From contig OW203769.1 in the NCBI GenBank assembly GCA_934045905.1, positions 2,061,202 to 2,125,201 on the forward strand: a stretch of 64,000 nt of DNA. The letters run 5' to 3'. The notes below the pieces were generated by a model. It was given only the letters and a program-made list of their open reading frames with translations. It ran no database searches and was not told the DNA's origin. The translations under genes and the position numbers were made by a program. Positions 50,301 to 60,060 of the stretch are shown one piece after another. Source of the stretch: Leuctra nigra (taxonomy: Eukaryota; Arthropoda; Insecta; Plecoptera; Leuctridae). How positions within the stretch are numbered: position 1 is the stretch's first letter; each line of letters begins with the position of its first letter.

Positions 50301-53300
50301 ATGAGCCAGCAGTCCAGCTGTAGGCGGGCAATAATACATTAATACATGAGCCAGCAGTCCAGCTGTAGGCGGGCAATAATACATTAATACATGAGCCAGC
50401 AGTCCAGCTGTAGGCGGGCAATAATACATTAATACATGATCAGCAGTCCAGCTGTAGGCGAGCAATAATACATTAATACATGAGCCAGCAGTCCAGCTGT
50501 AGGCGAGCAATAATACATTAATACATGAGCCAGCAGTCCAGCTGTAGGCGGGCAATAATACATTAATACATGAGCCAGCAGTCCAGCTGTAGGCGAGCAA
50601 TAATACATTAATACATGAGCCAGCAGTCCAGCTGTAGGCGAGCAATAATACATTAATACATGAGCCAGCAGTCCAGCTGTAGGCGGGCAATAATACATTA
50701 ATACATGAGCCAGCAGTCCAGCTGTAGGCGGGCAATAATACATTAATACATGAGCCAGCAGTCCAGCTGTAGGCGAGCAATAATACATTAATACATGAGC
50801 CAGCAGTCCAGCTGTAGGCGAGCAATAATACATTAATACATGAGCCAGCAGTCCAGCTGTAGGCGAGCAATAATACATTAATACATGAGCCAGCAGTCCA
50901 GCTGTAGGCGAGCAATAATACATTAATACATGAGCCAGCAGTCCAGCTGTAGGCGGGCAATAATACATTAATACATGAGTCAGCAGTCCAGCTGTAGGCG
51001 AGCAATAATACATTAATACATGAGCCAGCAGTCCAGCTGTAGGCGAGCAATAATACATTAATACATGAGCCAGCAGTCCAGCTGTAGGCGAGCAATAATA
51101 CATTAATACATGAGCCAGCAGTCCAGCTGTAGGCGGGCAATAATACATTAATACATGAGCCAGCAGTCCAGCTGTAGGCGAGCAATAATACATTAATACA
51201 TGAGCCAGCAGTCCAGCTGTAGGCGGGCAATAATACATTAATACATGAGCCAGCAGTCCAGCTGTAGGCGAGCAATAATACATTAATACATGAGCCAGCA
51301 GTCCAGCTGTAGGCGAGCAATAATACATTAATACATGAGCCAGCAGTCCAGCTGTAGGCGGGCAATAATACATTAATACATGAGCCAGCAGTCCAGCTGT
51401 AGGCGAGCAATAATACATTAATACATGAGCCAGCAGTCCAGCTGTAGGCGGGCAATAATACCTTAATACATGAGCCAGCAGTCCAGCTGTAGGCGGGCAA
51501 TAATACATTAATACATGAGCCAGCAGTCCAGCTGTAGGCGGGCAATAATACATTAATACATGAGCCAGCAGTCCAGCTGTAGGCGGGCAATAATACATTA
51601 ATACATTACTATGAGCCAGCAGTCCAGCTGTAGGCGGGCAATAATACATTGTTAATACATGAGTATGAGCCAGCAGTCCAGCTGTAGGCGGGCAATAATA
51701 CATTGTTAATACATGAGTATGAGCCAGCAGTCCAGCTGTAGTCGAGCAAGACACTCTTGTACACAGTGAGACCTACATCCCTCCCCCTACGACCTACTGC
51801 TTTCTGAACAACAAAGTGTCGCACGGAGTGTTTTTTATGGGGTCAGAATATACGGGAGATAATTTCTCGAGTTTCATTATACACACGATATTTTAAAAAG
51901 TAAAATCAGCTTTCGGCTGTTCTGCTTTTAAGCTGTACCTCAAGGTAACATAACTTTTGTTTTATCAATCCAAATAGTATTTTTGAAGAATTAGCGTCCC
52001 GAGCAACAGACGTTCTCTGAGGGCGCGCTGTTTGAGCTCCGTAGGATAATCGACTTTTCAACAACCAAATTGGAACAGCTGTAGCTTTTGTCCTACATAA
52101 GTTATGATTTTAAAACTTTCACAGATCAAACCTTGGTATGTTGTATATATTATCTGAAATTTTCAGCCCGATTTGTGCAGTAGTATCGTCACAGCAACAT
52201 CTCGCCCATTGTGCGTTTTTTGGGGGTCATCCGGTACGGGAGTGGCCATCTTATTGAGCGAGCGTAGCGAGCGTCACCACGGTACTCTTATGGCACTTTC
52301 TCTGTGTGTTTGTTTGTTTTTTGTTTGTATTTTTTTGTGGTCACACTCCAGGTCAAACCGCTCAAGCAATCAATCTGAAATTTTGTACACATACTAACGT
52401 ACTCTATGCGGTCCCTGGGATCGTTTTTGAACGGGATCCCGGGATTGGTTCATATTTTAAGAAAATTATCTTTCGATTGGGTTGTTTTATCAATTTGAAA
52501 TTTTGACAAGTCATTACCACTAACATTTTACCCAATCATACAAAGTTTCAGCCAAATCCTCCTATTGGTTAAAATTTAAAAAAATCTTTCATATGATTTT
52601 TAAAATTTAAACTAGAACCGTACGACCGATCAACTTAAAACTTTGCATGGTCATTGGGACCAACATTATCTGTATTTTTGACAATTTTCAGACTTATCTG
52701 TGTTAAAATCCAAAAGTTATTGACATTTTACTGACATTTTGCGTGTTATCTGTCAAATTTCTCGAAAATGTTGATCACGGCTTCTTCGACTCTTTATAGT
52801 TCCAAGGTAGTTAGAGCAGAAACTTTCAAACGTATGAAACTGATATGACCGTTCAACAGATCGTCTAATATTGTGTAAGTACACACACTTTTATCATATG
52901 AGTGGTCCCAGGTATATTTTTTTAAAATATATCCTATGATTTTTGAATTTTAACAAGGAACATTTTTATCATAAAGGTTCAATCGATCAACTTAAAACTT
53001 TGCATGGCTATTGGGACTAATACTTTAGGAATATTTGGAGATTTTTATACCTACAAGTCTGACGAATTTCAAGAATTATTGGCTTTTAATGATATTTTCG
53101 ATCGACATATTTTCGGTTCGAGGTGTTGCGCGTGTCCGTGCTCGCTCATCAACGCGTTATACAGAGCGTTTTCCTAGTACTGATATAAGCGCATTCTCTA
53201 GGTACGTTTAAGGTACCTAACCTTTGGTACCTTTAACCTAACCTTTTGGAATTAGGGTCGAATACTCACAGAGAGTGATGTTGCCGGGGCCCATGCCCAC

Positions 53301-56241
53301 GATGGGAAGGATGAGAACACGGCCACTGATGTTGTAGGTGTTGAGCAACACAAAGCGAGGGATTGTAGCCGTGAAGCTGATGTGCTTCTTCGCAAAGTCA
53401 ATGCTGAAACAGAAGAGAAGATGAGACGAGCATTCTTCCACCGTATCGAGAAGTGTCCAGGAGGTCTATTCTAGAACATTTTACCAATTCCATTCTGATG
53501 GAATCCGGTCACGGCCATAAGGATTAACATTGCATGGATTCGAATTCTAGTGGAATTAGGAATATACAAATTCTAGAATAGGGTCCCAGATGATTTATAT
53601 TCATTTTCTTCTCTGTGGAAAATGTCAACAATAACTTACATTGATAATGATGGATATTGAATGAATCTCTCACTTAGGGATGCTGTTTGAGGAAACCTGC
53701 GAAAAAAAAACGCGCACCCCGACTGGGAATCGAACCGAGATCCTTCGAGTTTCCCGAAGCATAAGGCCGGAAACCAAAAGGATGTGGGTTCGATTCCCAG
53801 TCGGGGTGCGCGTCTTTTTTTTGCAGGTTCCCTCTTAAATAACTTTTTTTTTGTCTGGGGCCGTCGCACTGTTCTGCAGCGAGGCTAATGGCGACGGATG
53901 AATGATTATGATGATGATTGGGAGATGATGGTGAAGAGTAGGTAAGGATGGAAGGTGGGAAGGAGGCGGTCGTGGCCTATTAGTAGGGTACCTTCCCTGC
54001 ATTTGCCTGTCGACTGATGGAATACCACGAAAAAACCCAGTCAGGAAGGACGGCCGCGGGAATCGAACCCGGACCTCCGGAATACAAGTTCAGAGCGTTA
54101 ACTACTCACTCACCCAACCTAGTCCGTAAATATAAATAACTTATCAAGTAATATGCTTTAATCAGAAAAATTACTTATAATTCTTACTAGGAAAACGCTC
54201 TGTCTAACGCGTTGATAAGCGAGATTTGTATTGCATTTGAATGAGAATATATTAATATGCATGTGCATGTTGCTCCTCTATAATATAGTTGTTAGAAAGA
54301 GAGGAAGATCCTGGAACTCCTGAGGAAGACACAATGATCGAATGTGTCAAGGAACAGGGATAATTGTATTTCAATGTCTTTGTAAACATTTGACCACCAC
54401 CAACTTGGTCATCCCTATTGCATGCCTACCTGGCACTCGTGGCCTTTCCCCAATTTGTGTATTCCACCATTTTCTTATTTCCTTCCAGTTTACATTTCCC
54501 CTTATCTCTAGTAAATGTTTCACTGAATTAACTTTTCTCTTCTGTACACATTGTTATAATCTACAGAATGTTTAGATGAATAAAACACTCACTTGATCTT
54601 CTCGATCTTGGAGTTCTTGAGCCCCATGATCTTGATGTTCCTCATCTTGATGTCCAGTCCCAGGTTCGAGTCCGAGCTGTCGATGTCCAGAGCAGGGATC
54701 AGCATGGGGTCCAGAACAGGGAGCTTCAGCTTCCTGTCACCTGCAACATAGTCAAGATCCAAGTGTCAGAGTTTAACGACCACCTAGTGTCAGAGGTTGA
54801 CGACCACCTAGTGTCAGAGGTTGACGACCTCCTAGTGTCAGAGGTTGACGACCACCTAGTGTCGGAGGTTGACGACCTTCTAGTGTTAGAGGTTGACGAC
54901 CTCCTAGTGTCAGAGGTTGACGACCACCTAGTGTCAGAGGTTGACGACCACCTAGTGTGAGAGGTTGACGACTACCTAGTGTCACAGGTTGACGACCACC
55001 TAGTGTCAGAGGTTGACGACCTTCTAGTGTCAGAGGTTGACGACCACCTATAGTGTCGGAGGTTGACGACCACCTATAGTGTCGGAGGTTGACGACCACC
55101 TAGTGTCACAGGTTGACGACCACCTAGTGTCACAGGTTGCCGACCACCTAGTGTCAGAGGTTGACGACCACCTAGTGTCAGAGGTTGACGACCACCTAGT
55201 GTCAGAGGTTGACGACCTCCTAGTGTCAGAGGTTGACGACCACCTAGTGTCGGAGGTTGACGACCACCTAGTGTCACAGGTTGACGACCACCTAGTGTCA
55301 GAGGTTGACGACCACCTAGTGTCACAGGTTGACGACCACCTAGTGTCAGAGGTTGACGACCACCTAGTGTCAGAGGTTGACGATCACCTAGTGTCAGAGG
55401 TTGAAGAGCTCCTAGTGTCAGAGGTTGACGACCACCTTGTGTCAGAGGTTAACGACCACTTAGTGTCAGAGGTTCACGACCACCTAGTGTCAGAGGTTGA
55501 CGAGCACCTAGTGTCAGAGGTTGACGACCACCTGGTGTCTGAGTTTGACGAACACCTAGTGTCAGAGGTTGACGACCACCTAGTGTCAGAGGTTGACGAC
55601 CTCCTAGTGTCAGAGGTTGACGACCACCTAGTGTCAGAGGTTGACGACCACCTAGTGTCAGAGGTTGACGACCAGTAGTGTCAGAGGTTCACGACCACCT
55701 AGTGTCAGAGGTTGACGACCACCTAGTGTCAGAGGTTGACGAGCACCTAGTGTCAGAGGTTGACGACCACCTGGTGTCTGAGTTTGACGAACACCTAGTG
55801 TCAGAGGTTGACGACCACCTAGTGTCAGAGGTTGACGACCTCCTATAACCAACCTACATGGAATATTGAAATTGATTGTCACTCAATGTGGAATTGTTTG
55901 AAAACAACAACGAGTAATGGGGTTGTTCACGCAAAACTATTGTAGATGGCGCTGCTGTTCTAATCGTCCGGGAGAGAGCCAATCAAAATGCATCTAGCGG
56001 AATGGAAGGTTTTTAAACCTGGGCGGGAGTTTGATTCATAGATCTGGATTCAGAGACCAACCAATCAGAGTGAGACACCTCCAATGCCGCTAGCGCTGCG
56101 AGTGAGAGCAAATGGCAGTGAACAACCCCATTCTCGCTGTAGGTACTTTACCTTTGACTATCTGCGGCAGCGCTGCATTTCCGCTCCGTAGCGCGCATGC
56201 GTTGAACTGCTCGTCCCGATAGCACGGTGTGATCCACTTGG
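35215..56241 (-). CDS. takeout/juvenile-hormone-binding-protein family gene (5' partial, five exons)
   Basis: Exons 56241-56152, 54740-54593, 53403-53270, 37723-37574 and 35375-35215 all have GT/AG borders and fit phases 1, 2, 1 and 1, giving 226 residues plus a stop. The family are secreted carriers that bind JH or other hydrophobic ligands in a long tubular fold; takeout members act in feeding, circadian and mating behaviour. Visible marks: two N-terminal cysteines eight residues apart (ITPCY...NAC, residues 6 and 15 of the visible part) that form the family disulfide; LPVLDPMLIPALDI; GPGNITL; and the C-terminal signature DNLFNGDKLLG then FLNENWRDL. Usual length is 240-250 aa, so about 15-25 residues (signal peptide) are missing and probably lie right of 56241 or outside the window. 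Exon 4 directly abuts the 45-bp array. Ligand cannot be predicted. Confidence 0.9.
35570..35660 (-). repeat. tRNA-derived SINE head (minus strand)
   Basis: On the minus strand: box A TAGCTTAATGG and box B GGTTCGATTCCC, in a tRNA-like order with a 15-bp internal deletion compared with 37147-37262. Upstream CCAACCTGCTGATTA is shared with that copy, showing a dispersed family. Confidence 0.65.
35655..35888. mobile_element. foldback MITE with 41-bp inverted ends
   Basis: GGTTGGGTTGCCATACAACT at the left and AGTTGCATGGCAACCCAACC at the right mirror with one mismatch, continuing inward CTTGCGAGTCCGAGTATCT and AGATACTCGGACTCGCAAG. It lies in the last intron of the takeout-like gene. Confidence 0.65.
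35889..36299. other. intron DNA without a recognised feature
   Basis: A/T-rich stretch of the last takeout-like intron, with no repeat boundary apart from the flanking elements. Confidence 0.45.
36310..36462 (+). repeat. SINE body fragment (5' truncated)
   Basis: AATAGGCCACGACCG through CATCATCTCCCAATCATCAT to CTCGCTGCAGAACAGTGCGA matches in reverse 53870-54010, where the same body continues into a tRNA-like head. Here the head is missing, as in 5'-truncated SINE insertions. Confidence 0.65.
36735..37140. repeat. cluster of nested palindromes built on GTCGAC and TTATTCCA
   Basis: Thirteen GTCGAC sites lie in 400 bp, nearly all in mirrored modules of about 33 bp: GGAATAA, a spacer base, GTCGACT, a short loop, AGTCGAC, TTATTCC. 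Adjacent modules are also mirror images of one another. No coding capacity. It differs from all other elements in the window. Confidence 0.7.
37147..37262 (+). repeat. tRNA-derived SINE head or tRNA pseudogene
   Basis: 37173-37244 can fold like a tRNA. The acceptor strands are GTCCCGG/TCGGGGT, the D arm is GCTT...AAGC, and the T arm is CTGGG-TTCGATT-CCCAG. Box A TAGCTTAATGG and box B GGTTCGATTCC are intact. The anticodon stem is poor (GGG/CCC only). Related pieces in the same gene and shared flanks argue for a SINE rather than a working tRNA. Confidence 0.6.
37574..37723 (-). CDS. takeout-like gene, exon 4 (abuts the 45-bp array)
   Basis: Acceptor GCCTACAG then CT completes a Ser codon, followed by GLRVTYDANYDLPV and ends at DNLFNGDKLL plus G before GTAAGA. 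The acceptor and the first nine exon bases, CTGGACTGC, are also part of each minisatellite unit to the right. Confidence 0.9.
37715..51747. repeat. minisatellite, about 310 copies of a 45-bp unit
   Basis: Unit on the plus strand: GAGCCAGCAGTCCAGCTGTA, then GGCGRGCAATAATACATTAA, then TACAT. The R position is A or G in a mixed order. Occasional units carry a 6-bp insertion (ACTATG type), a 2-bp loss (CATTAAACAT) or CATTTATAC. Because 45 is a multiple of three, two minus-strand frames stay open for long stretches (peptides with MYYCSPTAGLLAHVL or AYSWTAGSCINVLL), which is a periodicity effect and not in itself evidence of a protein. It fills 90 percent of the intron between exons 3 and 4 of the takeout-like gene. 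Confidence 0.97.
51748..52250. repeat. element fragments after the minisatellite
   Basis: CGGAGTGTTTTTTATGGGG (51825-51843) is identical to the outer end of the family P hairpin, here without the rest. 51960-52240 resembles the centre and arm of the foldback at 61620-62690 (AGCGTCCCG, GAGCTCCGTA, ACAGCTGTA...TCCTAC). Boundaries are uncertain. Confidence 0.45.
52251..53180 (+). repeat. dispersed repeat family R, most complete copy
   Basis: Begins GAGCGAGCGTAGCGAGCGTC and ends ACGCGTTATACAGAGCG TTTTCCTAG. Internal phrases AACTTTGCATGGTCATTGGG and TTTCAGCCAAATCCTCC recur in the copy split across 57893-58191 and 63177-63797. No coding capacity; element class unknown. Confidence 0.6.
53270..53403 (-). 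CDS. takeout-like gene, exon 3
   Basis: After TTCTGTTTCAG it reads IDFAKKHISF to GMGPGNITL and ends with T before GTGAGT. Two N-glycosylation sequons (NIS, NIT) are present. Confidence 0.88.
53690..53840. repeat. two tRNA-like SINE halves head to head (palindrome)
   Basis: CGCGCACCCCGACTGGGAATC on one side and its mirror GATTCCCAGTCGGGGTGCGC G on the other flank a short centre. Each half is the T-arm side of the SINE head at 37147-37262. Flanking GGTTCCCT/AGGAAACC words also mirror. Confidence 0.6.
53865..54122 (-). repeat. tRNA-derived SINE with body (minus strand)
   Basis: Read on the minus strand, a tRNA-like head (GAGTAGTTAACGCTCTGAAC, then GGTCCGGGTTCGATTCCCG as box B) is followed by the body phrase CATCATCTCCCAATCATCAT and CAGAACAGTGCGA. 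The body matches 36310-36462. It lies in the second visible intron of the takeout-like gene. Confidence 0.68.
54593..54740 (-). CDS. takeout-like gene, exon 2
   Basis: After TATGTTGCAG it encodes DRKLKLPVLDPM through KNSKIEKI and ends AA before GTGAGTG. The minisatellite of 24-bp units begins 22 bp upstream of its acceptor. Confidence 0.9.
54763..55850. repeat. minisatellite, about 45 copies of a 24-bp unit
   Basis: Unit GTGTCAGAGGTTGACGACCA CCTA with many single-base variants; several units have length changes (for example CACCTATAGTG). On the plus strand the frame reads VSEVDDHL, and on the minus strand GRQPLTLG. Both stay open because the unit is a multiple of three. It is intronic in the takeout-like gene and its minus-strand frame is not that of exon 2. 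Confidence 0.92.
55916..56132. mobile_element. short MITE with AATGGGGTTGTTCAC ends (family Q)
   Basis: AATGGGGTTGTTCAC at 55916 mirrors GTGAACAACCCCATT ending at 56132. The right end continues TGCCATTTGCTCTCACT as in 34367-34958. It ends 18 bp from the donor of takeout-like exon 1. Confidence 0.68.
56152..56241 (-). CDS. takeout-like gene, first visible exon
   Basis: After ATGTTGCAG, CC completes a codon and KWITPCYRDEQFNACALRSG follows, with the two conserved cysteines; it ends AAAG before GTAAAG. No start codon is here, so an upstream exon with the signal peptide must exist. Confidence 0.87.
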
Positions 56242-56396
56242 CTGCAACATAGCACATTCATTACGTCATTACGTCATCATAGGACACTCATTGCACACGT
56301 CATAGTTCATCAAAACACGATATAAAACACTTTGGGAGAACGATTAGGGACGGAATTTGTTGAAATTGTTATCATTGAGTACATAAATATCAAACT

Positions 56397-56574
56397 AAAG
56401 GTACGTTTACAGCTCGGCGTTCGTTCGACGTTCGGCTCTCAGCGCTCGCCGTTGAGCCTCCTGATTGTCCAACGCCGAGCGCTGGCGTTCAAGGTCAAAG
56501 ATAAACCATGTGCATCTTTCAGCTCTAGCGCTGAGCGTCGAGCGCCGAACGTCAAGCTGTAAACGTACCTTAAG
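56397..56574. mobile_element. GC-rich palindromic MITE
   Basis: AAGGTACGTTTACAGCT on the left mirrors AGCTGTAAACGTACCTT on the right. The interior repeats CGCTGAGCG/CGCTCGGCG words that fold back on each other. Much more GC-rich than its surroundings. Confidence 0.65.
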
Positions 56575-57892
56575 GGTGGATTGGTAAAATTTTATATTTT
56601 CTTTCTTTCTTTGAAAATTGATCCATTTTAGGTAAAAAATTCCTATCTTCTTTTTATTTATCTTCTTGTCCAGATTTGCTTTCGATTCAAGCATATTTCG
56701 TAAAAGAAATAAAAGTTCCAAGCTCAGTGTCATTAGATCAGAACAAAGAAATTATATTTGTACCTCAGAGGTAGAATGGCGGTAGTCCGTGTCAATAATT
56801 CTTGAGGTGAGCTCATAAACCAGTAATTCTGTCTCATCCAATCATGTAATGGTGACATGAGTCATTGTGTAAGAGAATGCTTCAATATCTGATTTGTTGT
56901 CATTGTTGTCATAATGACAATTGACAGAGCTCGATTACCTACATAATTAAAAAATTGTATCGCGCAAAATCGGAAACATTATTATCGGGCCTTCTAACTC
57001 TGAGGTGAGGTACATTTACAAGTCAGATACCTACATTTTTTAATAGACTTTAATGAAATCTGAGCATTTTAAATCCGCTTTTAAAGTGATACAATTCTAA
57101 AAAATTTACACATTTTGATATTTTTTTTATATTTCCGTTGCAGCAAATGTCTGTAATTTTCCATGCGTTTCCTCATGGTCAAGATCCTGGTATTTCTTAA
57201 TTAGTGTTTCTAATTCCTTATTACACCGAATCATGATTGAAGATAAGAAAGAAGATGTGTGCTGTTTTGTGAATGTCATGGTCATGGAACAGCAATGAAA
57301 ATGGCGAGACAATTTCATGCTAATTTACAGCTCGATATGATTCTTAATCTCAAACCTGTATAGTAAGTACCATACCTGTTCTGGTAATAAAATATAATGA
57401 AAAATATAATGACGGAGCTAATGTGTTAGTAAACCTTGGATAACGACTTATAAATGCATCAAAGCTCAAACTGGACTTAAAATGTTCCGATTTTTAAGCT
57501 TTGTGTCGAGTTTTAGTAAAAATATTGGGTTTGTAAATTTGGTGGTTTATATTGCAATGTCGACCCAAAATTTAGCTATGATAATTATTTTTTAAATTTG
57601 TCTTAATTTGTACGGTTCAAAAGATATCACGCTATTTTGGAAATGAAGGGTGCAGGAAAAGAACGATATAAGTCACATTCGGATGAAATTGAGATACATG
57701 AAGTTTTATATTGAAACTTGTATCTATCTTCCATACAAATCGATATTTTAATTACATATTTCAAGACTTTGTGGCAACATTTGTTAAAAACCGATGGTAT
57801 ATTATGAAAGCTCATAAAAGTCATAAAGTTGATTTAAACCAACTTTTTCAATAAATGGACTTATAACGTTCTTTCCCTGTACCTTTCAAATA
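56575..57892. other. noncoding; one small dispersed repeat
   Basis: 56757-56905 is the reverse copy of the repeat at 29300-29440. Otherwise AT-rich, with no exon recognised, including no signal-peptide exon for the takeout-like gene. Confidence 0.45.
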
Positions 57893-58191
57893 TTTGAGCG
57901 AGCGTAGCGAGCGTCACCACGGTACTCTTATGGCACTTTCTCTTTGTGTTTTTTTTTTTTTTTTTTTGTCGGCACTGCCGAGATCAAATCGCACAACCAA
58001 TCGATCTGAAATTTTGCACACATACTAACGTAATCTATGCGGTCTCTGGGATCGTTTTTGAACGGAATCCTGTGATTGGTTCAAATTTTAGAAAAATTAT
58101 CTTTTGATTGGTTGGTTCGATCAATTTGAAATTTAGCAAAGTCATTGCAACCAACTGCACCGATTGGGTTTTGTACCCAATCAAAAAAAAA
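57893..58191 (+). repeat. family R, left part (interrupted)
   Basis: Starts GAGCGAGCGTAGCGAGCGTC like 52251 and stops at ACCCAATCA where family P copy C begins. The rest of R resumes at 63177. Confidence 0.6.
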
Positions 58192-59783
58192 CCCCATAAA
58201 AAACTCTTCGTGTAAAAATACCAGCCAAGTCTCTTCAACTAAAAAAAATATAAAATCTAAAAATTCTGCACTGAAAAGTAGTGATATCAAAAAATTAGCC
58301 AAGTCAAAACTTTATTTGAAAATCAAAAAATACTTGGCGCATCGTGTACTTAAATAGCTTGGAAGTATAAGCCAATTATAAATTATACATGAAATATACA
58401 TATACATAGTATACCTATAATGCCCTAAAAAAAACGATGCGCCAAGTATTTTTTGATTTTCAAATAAAGTTTTGACTTGGCTAATTTTTTGATATCACTA
58501 CTTTTCAGTGCAGAATTTTTAGATTTCATTTTTTTTTTAGTAGAAGAGACTTGGCTGGTATTTTTACACGAAGTGTTTTTTATGGGGATATCACTCCTTT
58601 TTTTAGTTTATTCTAACAACTTGTGACACATATGAAATGAACAATTACTAAATTCTTTTAAAAAATCATCACCCTTTACAATTTCGTTACCACTAATGAA
58701 TAGCAGCGTATGGTCCTAAATAATTGCTTTAAATGATCTTTCACGAAGAATAGCAAAGGTTTCATTCCAATCAGTCAACCCAGTTCCGAGATATGGAAAC
58801 ACTTCGGTTTTCAAAATGGCTGCTGAACTTTCTGCAATGCCACATAGAATTTATTTCTATAAATGATGTGTATCATTTTAAGCTTTCTGAATATGTATTT
58901 ATTGTATAGGAGGGAATTATAATAATTTATACATTTGAATGACGTCATTTCCGGTCTCATAAATAGGAAAATTCTATTTGTACTGTTCATATTCCATAGA
59001 GATGGCCATCCGAATCGTTTGGCGCTAGTTTTATACCGATTTGTCTACCAGTTTTTAAGATATGACGTTACTTCCGGTTTAAAAATGGCGGCTGAAATCT
59101 CTGACCCCTTGAAGTATATTTGAAACATGATTATAATTTTATAAGCTGTCTCAAATAGTATATTTATTGCATCAAAATAAAAATTTGTGAGATTATTAAA
59201 ATGTGTGACGTCATTTCCGGTTTAGGTATGAGAAACTGCAAATATTATTGATGATAATACATAAAGTTGACCGTCTAAATTGTTTTGCGCTGGTTTCGTT
59301 GAAATCTATTTAGCCGTTATTGAGATATGATGTCACTTCCGGTTTCAAAATGGCGGCTTCCGGTTGGTTTTATAACAAGTCACATGAGACGTCAAAAGTA
59401 CATACGTTACATAAATATCAAAATAATCGGATCAATCTTTGTTGCCAAAAAGCCAATCGATGTATTTCAAATTTCATTACGTCATTTCCGGTTTCTTTAA
59501 CATAATGTTTAGTCTTTTGCTACTTATTATGCATATAGATGACCGTCTGGATCGTTTGGCGCAATTTTCGTTCCAATCGGTCCAGCCGATTGCAGACGGA
59601 TTTGATCGGTCCGTTGACGAGATATGACGTCACTTCCGGTTTCAAAATGGCGGCATAAAACCAGTTATAGCAAAAGGCACCTCAGACGCCAAAAGTGCAT
59701 ATGTGGTAAAAATTTTAAATCAATCGGTTCAGCCGTTTATGCTGTGGCCTGTTTACCATATTTTAGCTCCACCCTACTACTAC
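58192..59783 (+). mobile_element. family P copy C, left part
   Basis: Hairpin tail 58192-58587, then four tandem-like modules each with a TGACGTCA-related site, ACTTCCGG and ATGGCGGC (near 58790, 59060, 59330, 59620). It is cut at 59783 by a hAT-like insertion and continues at 62887-63176. Confidence 0.66.
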
Positions 59784-60060
59784 CAGTGTTGTGACTAGAT
59801 AATTTTATTTTTATCTAGATAAAGATAATAGATAACTGCCAAAAATTTATCTAGATAAGATAATAGATAATATTTTGAAAAATTATCTAGATAATAGATA
59901 AAGATAAAAAAAAATTATCTAGATAAATATTAAAAGATAAAAGATAATTTCTAAAATCTTGTCTAATTTAATTTTACAGGTATTATTATTAGGTATATCT
60001 ACAAACAGTTACTTTATAGGCATATCTAACCAGATTATTGATGTTCCTACTGCCTGTGAT

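Noticed and set aside
37449..51754. Many long minus-strand open frames of 200-900 codons with 15-residue repeats
   Set aside because: The 45-bp unit is a multiple of three without stops in two frames, so open frames arise automatically. Only the part continuous with exon 4 (37574-38651) has a plausible route into protein.
54763..55678. Acidic repeat protein VSEVDDHL on the plus strand
   Set aside because: Lies in an intron of a minus-strand gene, has length-changing variants that break the frame, and has no start context or non-repeat domain.
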